Positions 13,501 to 25,412 of a stretch of 64,000 nucleotides of DNA are shown here, piece after piece. Each line of letters starts with the position of its first letter. The stretch's first letter is position 1. Location of the stretch: contig JADNYJ010000013.1 in NCBI GenBank assembly GCA_015501075.1, positions 248,001 through 312,000 of the forward strand, in the 5' to 3' direction. Source of the stretch: Gymnopilus junonius. Lineage: Eukaryota > Basidiomycota > Agaricomycetes > Agaricales > Galerinaceae. Both the position numbers and the translations under genes were made by a program. The notes under the pieces are model-generated. The model saw only the letters and a list, made by a program, of their open reading frames with translations. It was not told the DNA's origin and did not search any database.

Positions 13501-15329
13501 TCAAGCTGAATCAGGATATTTGGGATTATTATATTATCCAGAGGAAGAACTCCCAGGCGAGCTTGAATCGCTCGACGTATAACGAGTCGTTGTATTACAA
13601 GATGGGCGTGGCGGGCATCGCGTTGTATTTTGATGACAAGACGATCTATGCGGCCAATGTGGGCGATGCGCTGGCGGTGGTGTCGAGACAGGGAGTGTGC
13701 CATGAGATTTCGAGGAAACACGACCCGTACGACCGCTTGGAGACGGTGAGGATCCGCGCGGCGGAGGGTTGGCTCTCCAGTGATGGCTTGGTCAACGACG
13801 AGGTGGACGTGTCGAGGTCGTTTGGGTATTATTACCTCTTCCCGCCTATCAATGCCCGCCCGGATATCTTCGTGTACGACCTGACGGAGATGGACGAGTT
13901 TGTGATCATCGCCAACAGGGGGTTGTGGGATTATGTGCCCTATCAGACTGCGGTGGATATTGCCAGGACGGTGGCGAGGACAGAGAGGCCGGATCCGATG
14001 CTGGCTGCTGAGAAACTGAGGGACTTCGCAATCAGCTATGGGGCGGATGGGAGTACGATGATCATGGTCATTTGGGTGGCGGATTTGTTTAATTCGCCTG
14101 CGGCGCGCTCTAGGCAGCCCAGTGCGCTGGATTCTATCATCCTCGACCCGCAGATGTACAAGGCCAAGAAGAAGGGCGAGATCAGGGACCGTCTGCTTGA
14201 TAGGCTTGATGGGGAGGTTCCACCGCCAACTGGACATGTCACAATCGTGTTTACGGATATTCGGAATTCGACACACCTATGGGAAGCCAACCCGGGGATG
14301 CCGACTGCGATGCGGCTACATAATAGTTTGCTGAGGCGTCAGCTGAGGTTCTGTGGGGGGTACGAGGTCAAGACGGAAGGCGACTCGTTCATGTGCAGTT
14401 TCCCGACGACGTTGGCGGCGGTGTGGTGGTGCCTCACAGTGCAACGTCAGCTGCTGCATGAGTCTTGGCCGTTGGAGATTCTCGAATGCGAGGATGGGAA
14501 GCCGATATACGATGCAGAAGGTCGGCTCATCGCCCGTGGGCTGTCTGTCAGGATGGGCATTCACAGTGGCAACCCCCTGTGCGAGACCGACCTGATCACG
14601 CACCGGATGGACTATTTCGGGCCGATGGTCAATCGGTCTGCGCGGATCAACGGCAGCGCCCAAGGCGGGCAGATCATGTGCAGTATGGATATCGTCAGAG
14701 AAATCAACGCGCGGGTGTTTGAGACGGAGGAAGAGACGGAGTACTCCAAGCTGCAGAACCCAGCGGCTATTGAGACGATCAAGAGAATGGGCGTGGTCAT
14801 CAAGCATGTGGGCGAAGTTAAGCTCAAGGGCATCGAGTTGCCCGAGATTTTGTCTGTGCTCTATCCTCTGGGGTTGGAGGGCCGACATGAGCTGAAAGAC
14901 TCTCCTGCGGACCCGTCTGCTTCCTCTGGATCACCTTTCCGGTTGAACGTCGCGCAGATCAAGGAGTTGGGTCTGTTGTCGTTGAGGATCGAAGCTACTT
15001 CTACTGGGAGGGTTTTCAAGCCTCTTTCGGATCGCAAGGCTAGTATTCAGTCAAATCCTGATACGGAAGAATCTCCAGTCGCATCCAAGACTTTCTATGG
15101 CGATCCTAACCTCCTCCTTCCCTCCATCAACGACAATTCATCTGAAGCCGACCTGTTGCTCGTCCTTGACTCACTGGTGACTCGACTGGAAAACGCCCTT
15201 GAGGCTATTGGCAATCGATACCACGTTCCTCTCTCGCCTGCTGTGGATTACCTGATGTCGACCTTAATGCGAGACGGAGCACTCGACCGGGAGACGTTGG
15301 AATATATAGGCTCTATCCTTGGTCGATGA
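7534..15329 (+). CDS. CYR1: Adenylate cyclase (RA-like, LRR, PP2C-like, class III cyclase)
   Basis: This enzyme makes cAMP from ATP in the Ras/G-alpha to PKA pathway. Its order fits the fungal family: a disordered Ser/Pro/Gly/His-rich N-terminus (7534-10150), an RA-like segment (KMRVYRTPYMYNVISIDL, about 10185), leucine-rich repeats (about 11180-13100), a PP2C-like domain (from IADSLGTSG near 13210), then the cyclase. Cyclase motifs include FTDIRNSTHLWE (first metal Asp), KTEGDSF (second Asp), RMGIHSG, and DYFGPMVNRSARI with the Asn/Arg pair. The PP2C-like part lacks the usual DGHGG motif (LVHEFHG instead). Introns: 7822-8000, 10539-10941, about 11092-11160, and 12860-12940, the last 81 nt and readable through. 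12342-15329 is one open frame of 995 codons including that intron. Upstream, the frame must be switched a dozen or more times, mostly at or near G/C runs, while the protein stays recognisable on both sides of each break. The start at 7534 is tentative. Confidence 0.85.
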
Positions 15330-16250
15330 TACTTTTTTATTTCTTATATTTTATCCTTTCATGAGTTTTCATATATCTACAATACCTTTCTTCTTTTCTT
15401 TACCTTTTCTTGCTTTTTACATTCGCCCTTAATACCCCCAACCGTCATTGCTATTGCTATTTTCGCCCCTTCGCTTTGTCGTTGCATGCTTTGAATACTT
15501 TCTTCTTTTTTTTGTACCCTTCTCGTGATAGATGGTTCTCGTGTACGCTTACCTCACTTGTGTCTTTTCGGTTTTATCTCCAGCTTTAATTTTCTCTATC
15601 TCTACTTGGTCTGTAAATATATGCCAATATTGTACAACGATGGATTTCCTTTCTCAGTTTCTACATTGGCAAAAATTAGGGATGTCTCTATTCCAAGCCT
15701 GGTGCTATCTTTGCATAATAGTCGAGTCATTAGACAAAAAACAAGGTGGATTTACGTCGGATCAGTGAAGACAAGGTGCTCAAAAAGGACCGTTCCGAGA
15801 GGAAAGGCCGACGGCTTATAAGGACGGAAATCGCAGCAGACAAATACACTGAAGACAGTCTCTCCCAAAGCGGCACAGAATGAATCTTGATCTTGTGGCA
15901 CATGCTGCCTATTTCGCAGTGGCGATGCAAATTCGTTCTGCGCACACATCCCGCGACTTGACTAAATCTCTTAACTTTTTGACATATATCACGGTTTCAG
16001 CGTGTTATCACCCACAGAAAGACATGCTGCGGAACGGTAACGACCATAAAGTAGAAGATCTTCGTAAACGAAATAATAATCACCGTATCAAGATTGTGCT
16101 AATTTCCATCGCGATCGACCTGTCAAGAATCCGAGGTAAAAAAAAATTCTTAAATCCTCCTGTCATATCCTATCGATCTCCCACCCTGTCAGTTCCACTA
16201 GCAAGCCACATTCTCGGAAGAAATAAAAAGGAATACAGCACAGCAGGCGT
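15330..16250. other. Intergenic: cyclase 3' flank and copy C 5' flank
   Basis: The T-rich stretch 15330-15720 is the likely cyclase 3' UTR and terminator region. From about 15890 the sequence resembles the 5' flank of diverged copy G (33170-33580): both have GTGGCACATG followed by GATGCCTATTTCG-like and CCTGTCA...ATCTCCCACC words. Copies C and G therefore share an upstream region not seen in A, D or F. I see no gene here. Confidence 0.4.
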
Positions 16251-16475
16251 GGTAAAAGGGCGACAAAGAAAGGGGTCACAAGCGACTTAGAAGAGTAACC
16301 ATGGGATTTTTGATGGCACCCACAACCCCGAAAATATTTCTTGCCAAAAGCATTGTCCTTCTGTCGGAAAAAATGAGGCATCAGTGATTAAGGTGGGTCT
16401 AATTGGATTTGAAATTTGTCGAGCCAAGGCTGTGGATAGAAAGTTCTCAAAACGGGATCAATGGGCACCCCCACT

Positions 16476-16492
16476 CGTGTTTGACAAACACG
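16476..16492. promoter_or_regulatory. 17-bp palindrome upstream of copy C
   Basis: CGTGTTTGACAAACACG lies 94 bp before the copy C start. It is identical in its arms to the palindromes before A, D and F, with only the central base strand-dependent. Confidence 0.5.
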
Positions 16493-16585
16493 TTGCCGAG
16501 TCGTCCTTTTCTGGCCTTCATTGTCCTCGTCACCCCAATACTTTTCATCCCTCCCTTTTACACACTCCAGACTCCTCTTGCCACC

Positions 16586-19161
16586 ATGAACCCGTTTAAC
16601 GTTGGCTTCACATCCACGCCCTCTTTCCCAACAAATAGACACCTCTGGGAAGGCGGTCAAGAGAGCCTAGACAGAGGTAAGAAAGCTCCATACCTGCACT
16701 ACGAGATACTGCATTAACAATTAAAAAATCACACAGAACCTCTCTATTCAAATCTAATGGGCCCCAGCCACGTCCACAAAGTGTTAGAACTGTCTTGTGC
16801 CTTGGCCAACCCCACTGGACAGCAAGTGGCCCTCCGCCATCATGCACAATCCCCGGTAGCGTTGAGGAGTGCAGTTCCTATCTGCCCCCTCCCTCAACGT
16901 CAGGAAAATCCATATGTATACAAAGAGGGTATTCACAACCAGCGCGCTAGTTTTATCGGTATGTTTAACTATCCTTATGCATCAGGTAATGCCGGTTTAT
17001 TAATCACCATTAAACAGGACCTCCTTACCCAATGACTGGCGTCATGCCTAAAACATCGCCATCGTTGTCTTTAACTCAACAGCAGTGGGCATTGCATAAC
17101 CGCCAACTTTACTCGACAGGCAGGCTATTCTCTGCTCACGGAATGACCGACCATCAACGATTTGCGCCTTATCACCAAGGCCCCAACCTCACCTCGTCTC
17201 ACCCGCTCACTTCTAACGCCAGCCTTCAAACGCTTCCGCAGGCTGTGACTCATACTGCATGGCAGCAGGAGATATGTTCTATGCCAGAGCAGGCCTTTAA
17301 TGAAGCCCTTGATGTCTATAGCTCTGAGGAACACCAGTCAGCTCTTCACAAGCATCTAGCACTGAACAAGCCCATCAACAATTACCAACATGGCAGAGCT
17401 TTACAACCTCGTCATAATTATTACGCTGCCTCTCATCTTGACTCACAAAGTTACAACCATGGTCACGACCCCAATTCGCCTCCCTACAATTCATCTCTGC
17501 CTGAAGAGAAGACGAACCAAGTGAACAATCAGGATTTCGTAGAAGAGGGGTCAAATGCAAGCACCACGACACCAACACATCACAAGATCGCAATGGCTCC
17601 CCCTCTTTGCAACGACGGCAGGACGCCCATGCCCACGCGAGTATTTCAAATGAAATACAAAATCTACGAGGTACCAATTCTTCTGCACCAACTCCAAACA
17701 CATACTGATTGTGATTATATAGCGCCATCTCCCAACTACGAGCGGGAGATCGATGCGTTCTTTGCTGACTTTCCACCGCAGATGATATCCTTGACTTCCC
17801 TTCCCTCGATGAATGATGTTCTTCGCAACGCACAACAACCGCCACCATTCCACGTTCCACAGCCCGTTCCAATAACCCCAAACAATGAATGGGACTCAGC
17901 CTCCAACAACTGGTGGAACACATACTAAGAACAAGTGCTCAAGACACAATGGATTGTTCTGCCTCCCATCAGGAAGAAGCAGAACTACATCAAAACAGTG
18001 AATCCGAATCGACCCCAAGCTCCGAGGAATACCTCATAGAGCGGAACCCCTTCGATGAGGGACCAGACGACGGAAGGTATGCATGAGTCGTTCCGCTTCT
18101 CGAAATGGATGCTTACAACCACAAGCCTGCCGCAGGAAGCAAACGAGGCAGGGTCCTGGACACAAGCCCAGCCTCATCAGGCTGTTAGCTTGGCCACTAG
18201 CAATGTTTCGCCATGGTTACCACCGTCAAATGAAGGACACGACCTCACCAAGTCATCTCAGCCCTCTGTATACCCTGGAGACATCACTGAGAATCACCTA
18301 CCGCGTGAAGAGGTTGAAAGAGGCAGCAAGCGCAAACGCGATGCTGAAGTCGGTGAGTCGCCACAACCTCACCCAAATTTCTTAACTTACTCAGTCTCCC
18401 ACTCCAGCCTCAGAGAGATCCCAACCTCAACGACACACCAATTCAGCGGTTTCTTCTCCGTCAGGACCCGCGTCGTCAGCGTCAGCCCAAGGAAATATTC
18501 AGAAGAAGAAGGAAAGGAAAATATATACCTTGACCGAGAGCGTAGGGGACAATTTTAGGTATCAGCGGGTCCCAAGGTGCGAAAATAACCTAATGAATGG
18601 ACAAAACTGATCAGTGAAATATTACAGGCCGGAAAATCAGGGAGGCGGCTTCACTGAGTCGTATCAGTCATCCACAAACCCAGAGGGCAGATTCACGTCC
18701 GCTGAGCATCGCCTGCAAGAATCTAGCACAGAAAGTAAGCGAAAGCGAGAAGAGGAAGACGGTGAGTCGCCATACCGCTGACACCACATGCCTATCTTGC
18801 TTAGTCCCCTCATTCCCAGCCTCAGAGACATCCCAACCTGAGCGACCAGTCAAACGCATACGCAATTCGTCCGCTTCGTCCGCTTCATCTTCATCGTCCC
18901 ATTCTTCATCCTCAAGCCCGCCGATGCCGTCTCAAGAAGCAGTAGCAGAGGAGAATAATACGAAAAGAAAGAAGAAGTTACTCCGAGACAAGCTGGATGG
19001 GCCATTTTGGCTGCAGCGGATTCCAGAGTACGACAATAACCTAATGCATGAACAAAAACTAATCAGTAATTTATGACAGGCAGGAGAAAGAGCTTGTCCA
19101 TATCGCTGAAACAGTGTCTCCTGCAGAGCAGGTCCCAGGGAGCGAAGAAAACGAGAGTTAG
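16586..19161 (+). pseudogene. Family X copy C, frameshifted in exon 3
   Basis: It keeps the nine-exon layout: 16586-16676, 16737-16958, 17018-17670, 17723-18076, 18126-18352, 18408-18576, 18628-18761, 18820-19027 and 19080-19161. Exons 1 and 5-9 are close to D and F, while exons 2-4 are much more diverged. Relative to D, a one-base loss near 17560-17590 changes phase. Spliced, translation stops near 17780; with the 17671-17722 intron retained it reaches TAA at 17926-17928. Exons 5-9 remain open in the family phase, so decay is recent or a short N-terminal product is used. The C-terminal part has KRKRDAEV, KRKREEED and the FWLQRIPE motif. The 3' flank (to about 19870) matches that of D. A functional truncated protein cannot be excluded. 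Confidence 0.6.
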
Positions 19162-19870
19162 ATGGAGGAAAAGATGCAAGCCGCTCTTTCCTCTCGGAGC
19201 GTCGGATCGATCAGTGCCGTTGTGGCACGGGACGCGGAACAAAAAATTCATCCTGCTTTGTCAAGTTTCTGTTCTGTGTTTTTTCCGAGCTTCTGCCTTT
19301 CAAAGTCGTACTGTAATTGTTCTTATTTTCTTATGTCAAAAGTTGACTTCTCAGTTGTAATTGTAACCTCCTAAGCCTTTCCTATTACTATGAACATATT
19401 TCGTCTGATTGTCAATGATTCTCATTCCCATCTTCACTTTGTCTGTAATATCTATTTATTCCCTTGCTGTGTACTCTACAATACCAAGCATTAGAATTTG
19501 TACGCAAGCATGTCGTTGTATTTCCAATGCTAAGGAAGATCCTACCTATTGATGAGAAACATGGGCATCAGCTACGCATCTGTAAATATTGTCCTTACTT
19601 TGATAATGGAAGATCAGGCCTCAGACGCACAAGAGACCAGGCCAGGCATTCCAGGACGCCAGCTTAATCTCATCAACTCACGCGTTGATTCACCCTCTAC
19701 GATCCACCAGATCGATACCTACATACACCGCTAGGACGCCCCATATGCACAAACCTTCATCACAATGTGTTTCCCACCCCGCCCTTCCTCGCAGCAAGAT
19801 AGATAGACCAAAGATACAATTAGCCTGCAAAAACTCCCCTATGACGCGTCGAGCCTAACACCTGTTCTTC
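19162..19870 (+). repeat. 3' flank of copy C, duplicated after copy D
   Basis: This is collinear and highly similar with 24722-25412 downstream of D, including an ATGGAAGATCAGGCCTCAG-type stretch (19606-19624 and 25149-25167) and the closing GCAGCAAGATAGATAGA word. Short ORFs here (67 codons at 19464, 61 at 19549) are only partly conserved in D, so I treat this as UTR and flank carried along by a tandem duplication of the whole C/D unit. Confidence 0.6.
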
Positions 19871-19959
19871 TGACTCAAAAAAAGGATCGATGTGAGGGGT
19901 GAGGATATCCCCCGTTCCTTGTTAAGAAACGGTCCGTAATGCAGAAGTTAACTTTACAC

Positions 19960-20910
19960 CTCATCTCCTCCCATGTCCCCTATTCCATCTTACTCTGCCA
20001 GTAGCCACACAACCGACACGATCTGCGCAAATGTGACCACCACCACCACGGCCACCAGCAGCGGAGGGAGGCAGAAAACCCATCCATGTGTTCATATCCA
20101 ACATGGCTATCAAATCCGCGCCCATCGTGTCCAAACTGAAATTGATAACATTGTACACACTCCGAATGTTACTTGACGTGTTATGCATGTTATAGGCGTC
20201 GTCGGGGTGAGAATGAGGATGAGAGCGTGTTGTGGAAGTGCGGTGTGCGTGGAAAGGTTGGGATGTGAAGAGAAGTGAAATGGATGTCGGACGGGGTCTG
20301 ACGAGGTTGAAAGACGAGAGTGTCGGGGGGGTGGGAAGTGAAATGGAGAGAGCCTAGGGGAAGGCGGGTATAGCTGAGGGCACACTGTCGTCCTCATTGA
20401 AGGGTGTGAGGAAGTCGTTGGGAATACCAGCAATGCTGAAGTCGACAATGCTCATTGGCAGGATGAGGTGTGAAAGAGGAGGGAGAAGACGGAAGGACGG
20501 ACACATCACTCATGGAACAAATGGCGGTGCGAGATTGTGCGGGTACCAAATCCTGAATGTTGAATGTTCAAGAGTTAGGTTGGCGACTGAATTTTACAGC
20601 AAGGCATCCAGACTGATTGTCGTGCAATTTTCAGAACCTCGGGTCACAGTGCACGGTGTGCATGAACATTAAGAGACCAAAAAGAAAGGCTGAATAGTGT
20701 CAGGCGGAGTGCACTGAATAATAAGGATGAGGTTCTAAATTGAGAAGAGACAACTTGTCTGGGTGCGCGGAAGGCTGAGAGGCGGATGGAGAGGGAGGAA
20801 GAGATGTAAGCTAGAGTACAAGTGGCACTGGCGATGCCTGTAAGGCCGTCTGACACTGAGATGCCTTCTCTGACTCTGCCTTGATCTGCCTTTTCATCCG
20901 AATGGACCTC
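19960..20910 (-). repeat. Unit R1: inverted copy of 27440-28700, with an RA-like stretch
   Basis: Read on the minus strand it aligns with 27440-28700 read on the plus strand. Shared landmarks are AYISSSLSIRLSAF / AYASSSLCVRLSAF, a well-kept nucleotide block around CACAATCTCGCA (about 20545 and 28202), and a final segment RSVYNVINFSLDTMGADLI / RNVYDDTGFNLDAMVVDLM. That last segment resembles MYNVISIDLETTVADLI of the adenylate cyclase in this window (11 of 20 positions identical by eye for R1). There is no long ORF and many stops. It is probably a decayed gene fragment; cyclase ancestry is an inference. Confidence 0.4.
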
Positions 20911-21865
20911 CATCGGCGTTTCTTTTTCATTCTCCCTATTCCTTCTACAGCATGTCCAGAAGTGAGCAAGCGCTCCAGGAAAACAAAGTTACGAGGAGTT
21001 ATGAACTGGCGAGAACCTGGGAAGCTTGTAAAGGTGGGTATGGTGCAACTGTGGCTAAGAAGAGGTGCGCCTGGGATTTGGAGATCAAATGGCGCAGGGC
21101 GTATTGCGCAGCAGAATTCAGCCTGAAATTGAAAGTAAGGTCGATGTGAAGAACAGAAGAATGAAAATGAAAATTAACGCGCACCTTATGTGTCACATTG
21201 ACGGTACTGACAGTGATAGAGGAATCATTGCGAAGGCAATAGTGGTGGTTGAAAGCAAAAATGTGCGGGCGAAAATGCAGACAGCCCGACACCTGCCTAT
21301 TCTGGAGCCCGCTATTTTTAGTCAGTTGAAAGTTGGAGGTTGATGTCGACTCACATACGTACTTCGCCAACTCCTCATCGATTGAATAACAAGAAAGCAA
21401 AGAATATTATGCAGCACAGCGTTGGTACCCTTTCTTAACAGGCGACTTGGATGCGATGCAAGCCACCTCCGAAAAGGCCGGGATTGATAGGAGTGCGAGG
21501 AAATTCAGTGGACTTCAATAGGCAATTTCCATATCAAGACTAGATTAGATTTATTCAATAAGAACCAATCGATCTCATTCACCTTCAGGGTTTTAGAATG
21601 GCGACATTCTTAGAAGAAAGAAGAAGAAAGAAGGCGTGGTAAAAGGGCGACAAAGGAGGTCACAGGCGAAGCGATTTAGAAGAGTAACCATGGGATTTTT
21701 GATGGCACCCACAACCCCGAAAATATTTCTTGCCAAAAGCATCGTCCTTCTGACGGAAAAAATGAGGCATCAGTAATTAAGGTGGGTCTAATTGGATTTG
21801 AAATTTTGTCGAGCCAAGGCTGTGGACGGAAAATTCTCAAAACGGGATCAATGGGCACCCCCACT
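20911..21865 (+). repeat. Conserved 5' flank of family X copy D
   Basis: From about 21150 it matches the copy A flank (2160-2890) in opposite orientation, and from about 21475 the copy F flank (up to 33005). F lacks the segment D has at about 21150-21475. 20911-21150 is unassigned and has no supported gene. Confidence 0.55.
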
Positions 21866-21882
21866 CGTGTTTGACAAACACG
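21866..21882. promoter_or_regulatory. 17-bp palindrome upstream of copy D
   Basis: CGTGTTTGACAAACACG lies 108 bp before the copy D start codon, in a strongly conserved block (21690-21910) shared by the long copies. Confidence 0.5.
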
Positions 21883-21989
21883 TTGCCGAGTCGTCCTTTT
21901 CTGGCCTTAAGGAGGTACACACTTGGCCATTGTCCTAATCCCCCAATACTTTTCATCCCCCCTTTTGCACTCCAGCTCCTCTTGCCACA

Positions 21990-24721
21990 ATGAACCCGTT
22001 TAACGTTGGCTTCACATCCATGCCTTCTTTTCCAACAAATAGACACCTCTGGGAAGTTGGCCAAGGAAGCCTAGACAGAGGTAAGAAAGTTTCATGCCTG
22101 CACTACGAGATACTGCATTAACAATTAAACATTCGCAGGTCTTCCTTATGCAGGCCTTCCTTATTCAAATACAGTGACCTCTCATTCAAGCCTTAGCAGC
22201 GTCCCGAGCATGTTCCAACCGTCATCAGCCCCGACCAATCCTGGATCAATCATTCACTACCACGCACAGTCCTCAATGGCATTCAATAGCGCAGAGTCTG
22301 CCTATGGCCTCCCTCGACATCAGGGAAATTTGTATATGCATAAAGAGGGCGGTGCTCACCAGCGCGCTGGTATGAACGGTACGTTTCGCCATATGCATCA
22401 GATCATACTGGTTCATTGATCGTCATTATACAGCATCTCCCTACCCAATGGCTGGCGCCATACAGGGCATCACTCGCCAGTGCACTAGTCTGAACAGTGT
22501 GTTTTATGGTACAGAGGCTCCCTATCCAAGGACCATGTCTGCTCAACCTACTGCTGGCGTCGTGTGCCCATCATCTCTCGCTCACGCCACGCCGGTGCAT
22601 CGAGTACTTCATAGCCCACACCAGCCGTCTATAGGTAGACCATTCTCTGGATACGGACCACCTGAACATCAACGTCGATCAGCGTACCACCAAGGGAATG
22701 ACCTCACCCTCGCTCGCTCGCTCACTATCAACACCGTTCCCCAGATGCTTCCGAGTTCTACGGTTCATGCTGAATGGCAGCAGCCGGTCATGTCTATCCC
22801 AGAGCAGTCCTCAATGTTGTTTAACGGAGCCCTCGCCGTCCGTAGCTCTGAAGGGCATCGGTCGGTTCTTCACAAGCACCTTGTGCCGAACAACATCACG
22901 TTCAATAATCATCATCATAGCGGAGGGGTGCAAACTCTTCCTGACCATTCCACTGCCTCTCAACTCGATGACCAGACCTATGAACATGTTCACGACTCTT
23001 ATCCACCACCTACCAGTTTGGTTCAGCGCGGAGGGACAGCAAATCAATCCAACGAGCAAATAATCATAGAAGAAGGCTCAGATGCCAACACCAGGACACC
23101 GACTCTGCCACAAGATCACAATGGCATCCCATCTGTGCAACAGCAGCCACACGTCCACAGCCAGGATAGTATTTCAAATAAAATACAAAACCTACGAGGT
23201 ACCAGGTCTTCTGCACCAACTCGAAATGCATATTATATGGATCATGGTTATATAGTGCCATCTCCCGAATACCTGGAGGTGGTTAATGGGATCTTTGCCC
23301 AGTGGCCACCGCATATTGCGTTTTCGACCTCCGTCCCCTCAACAAGCAGTAACGAAGAATGGTCGCCAAATGATATCCCACAGCATCATCACTCACTCTA
23401 TATCCCATCGCAAATTCCAACAGCTCAACACAATGAATGGAACATGGCTGTCCAACAACCGGTGGAATGTCTATCAAGAACATGTGCTCAAGATACAATG
23501 GATTGTTCTGCCTCCCATCAGGGAGAAGCAGAACTAAATCAACAATACAGATCCAAATCGACCCCAAGCTCCGAGGAATACCTCATAGAGCGGAACCCCT
23601 TTGACGAGGGACCAGACGACGGAAGGTATGTATGAGTCGTTCCACTTCTCGAAATGGATACTTACAACCACAAGCTTGCCACAGGAGGCAGGCGAGGCAG
23701 GGTCCTGGACACCAGCCCAGCCTCATCAAGCTGTCAGCTTGGCCATTGGCAATGTCTCGCGAGAGTTACCACTGTCAAATGAAGGAGACGACCTCACCAA
23801 GTCATCTCAGCCCTCTGTATACCCTGGAGACATCACTGAGAATCACCTACCACGTGAAGACGTTGAAAGAGGCAGCAAGCGCAAACGCGATGCTGAAGTC
23901 GGTGAGTCGCCACAACCTCACCCAAATTTCTTAACTTACTCAGTCTCCTACTCCAGCCTCAGAGAGATCCCAACCTCAACGACACACCAAATGTAGACAA
24001 GATTCAGCGGTGTCTTCTCCGTCAGGTTCAGCGTCGTCAGCGTCAGCCCAAGGAAATATTCAGAAGAAGAAGGAAAGGAAAATATATACCTTGACCGAGA
24101 GCGTAGGGGACAATTTTAGGTATCAGCGGGTCCCAAGGTGCGAAAATAACCTAATGAATGAACAAAACTGATCAGTGAAATATTACAGGCCGGAAAACCA
24201 GGGAGGCGGCTTCACTGAGTCGTATCAGTCATCCACAAACCCAGAGGGCAGATTCACGTTCGATGAGCATCGCCCACAAGAACCTAGCACAGAAAGTAAG
24301 CGAAAGCGAGAAGAGGAAGTTGGTGAGTCGCCATACCGCTGACACCACATCCTTATCTTGCTTAGTCCCCTCATTCCCAGCCTCGGAGACATCCCAACAT
24401 GAGCGACCAGTCAAACGCATACGCAATTCGTCCCCTTCGTCCGCTTCATCTTCATCGTCCCCTTCTTCATCCTCAAGCCCGCCGATGCCGTCTCAAGAAG
24501 CAGTACCAGAGGAGAACAATATGAAAAGGAAGAAGAAGTTACTCCGAGACAAGATGGATGGGCCATTTTGGCTGCAGCGAATTCCAGAGTACGAAAATAA
24601 TCTAATGCATAAACAAAACTAATCAGTAATTTATGACAGGCAGGAGAAGGAACTCATCCACGTTGCAGAAACAGTGTCCCCTGGCCTGCAGATCCCAGAG
24701 AGCGAAGAGAGCGAGAATTAG
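21990..24721 (+). CDS. Family X copy D: intact 765-residue protein, nine exons
   Basis: No known domain is recognised. The exons are 21990-22080, 22139-22378, 22434-23198, 23256-23625, 23675-23901, 23957-24137, 24189-24322, 24381-24588 and 24640-24721. All joins are GT-AG and in phase (2298 nt including TAG). Intron 23199-23255 is 57 nt and also readable in frame, but its equivalent is 52 nt in F and must be spliced there, which supports splicing here. The protein is His/Ser/Gln/Pro-rich over about 450 residues, with basic motifs KRKRDAEV, KRKREEEV and KRKKKLLRDK that suggest a nuclear location (inference). Exon pair 6-7 and exon pair 8-9 are similar (ASERSQ...RYQRVPR and ASETSQ...FWLQRIPE), and their introns are alike too, showing an internal duplication. 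The C-terminus is acidic (PESEESEN). The gene is one arm of an inverted repeat with copy F and a direct duplicate of C. Confidence 0.75.
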
Positions 24722-25412
24722 GTGGAGGAAAGATGCAAGCCGCTTTTTCCTCTCGGAGCGTCGGATCGATCAGTGCCGTTGTGGCACGGGACGCGGAACA
24801 AAAAATTCACCCTGTTTTGTCAAGTTTCTGTGTCTTTTTCCGAGCTTCTGCTTTTCAAAGTTGTACTTTTGCTCTTATTTTCTTCATGTAAAAAGTTAAC
24901 TTTTCAGTTGCTATTGTGACCTCCTAGGCCTTTCCTATTACTATGAATAAATTTCGCTGATCGTCAATGATTCTCATTCCCATCCTGTAATATCTTTTTA
25001 TTCCCTTCCTGTGTACTCTACAATACCATGCATTAGAATTTGTACCCAAGCATGTCGTTGTATTTCCAATGCTAAGGAAGATCCTACCTATTGATGAGAA
25101 ACATGGGCATCAGCTACGCATCTGTAAATATTGACCTTACTTCGATAATGGAAGATCAGGCCTCAGACGCACAAGAGACCAGGCCAGGCATTCCAGGACG
25201 CCAACCTAATCTCGCCAACTCACGGCGTCGACTCACCCTCGATGATCCACCGGATCGATACCTACTTTCACAGCCAGGACGCCCCATATGCACAAACCTT
25301 CATCACAATGTGTTTCCCACCCCGCTCCTCCTCGCAGCAAGATAGATAGACGAAAGATGCAATTAGCGTGTAAAAACTCCCCTTTGGTGCGTCGGGCCTA
25401 ACACCTCCCTGG
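24722..25412 (+). repeat. 3' flank of copy D, joined abruptly to copy E
   Basis: It matches 19162-19860. The match ends near 25412, where the sequence switches directly into the end of copy E on the minus strand (exon 7 start and the preceding intron). This is a tail-to-tail fusion point. Confidence 0.55.

Noticed and set aside
13227..14276. 349-codon minus-strand ORF
   Set aside because: It lies exactly opposite the PP2C-like region of the cyclase; composition (Arg/His/Pro/Ile) is that of an antisense shadow.
19464..19734. Small ORFs in the 3' flank of copy C, partly repeated after D (25091-25345)
   Set aside because: Frame and length are only partly conserved and the region is a duplicated flank; no motif.
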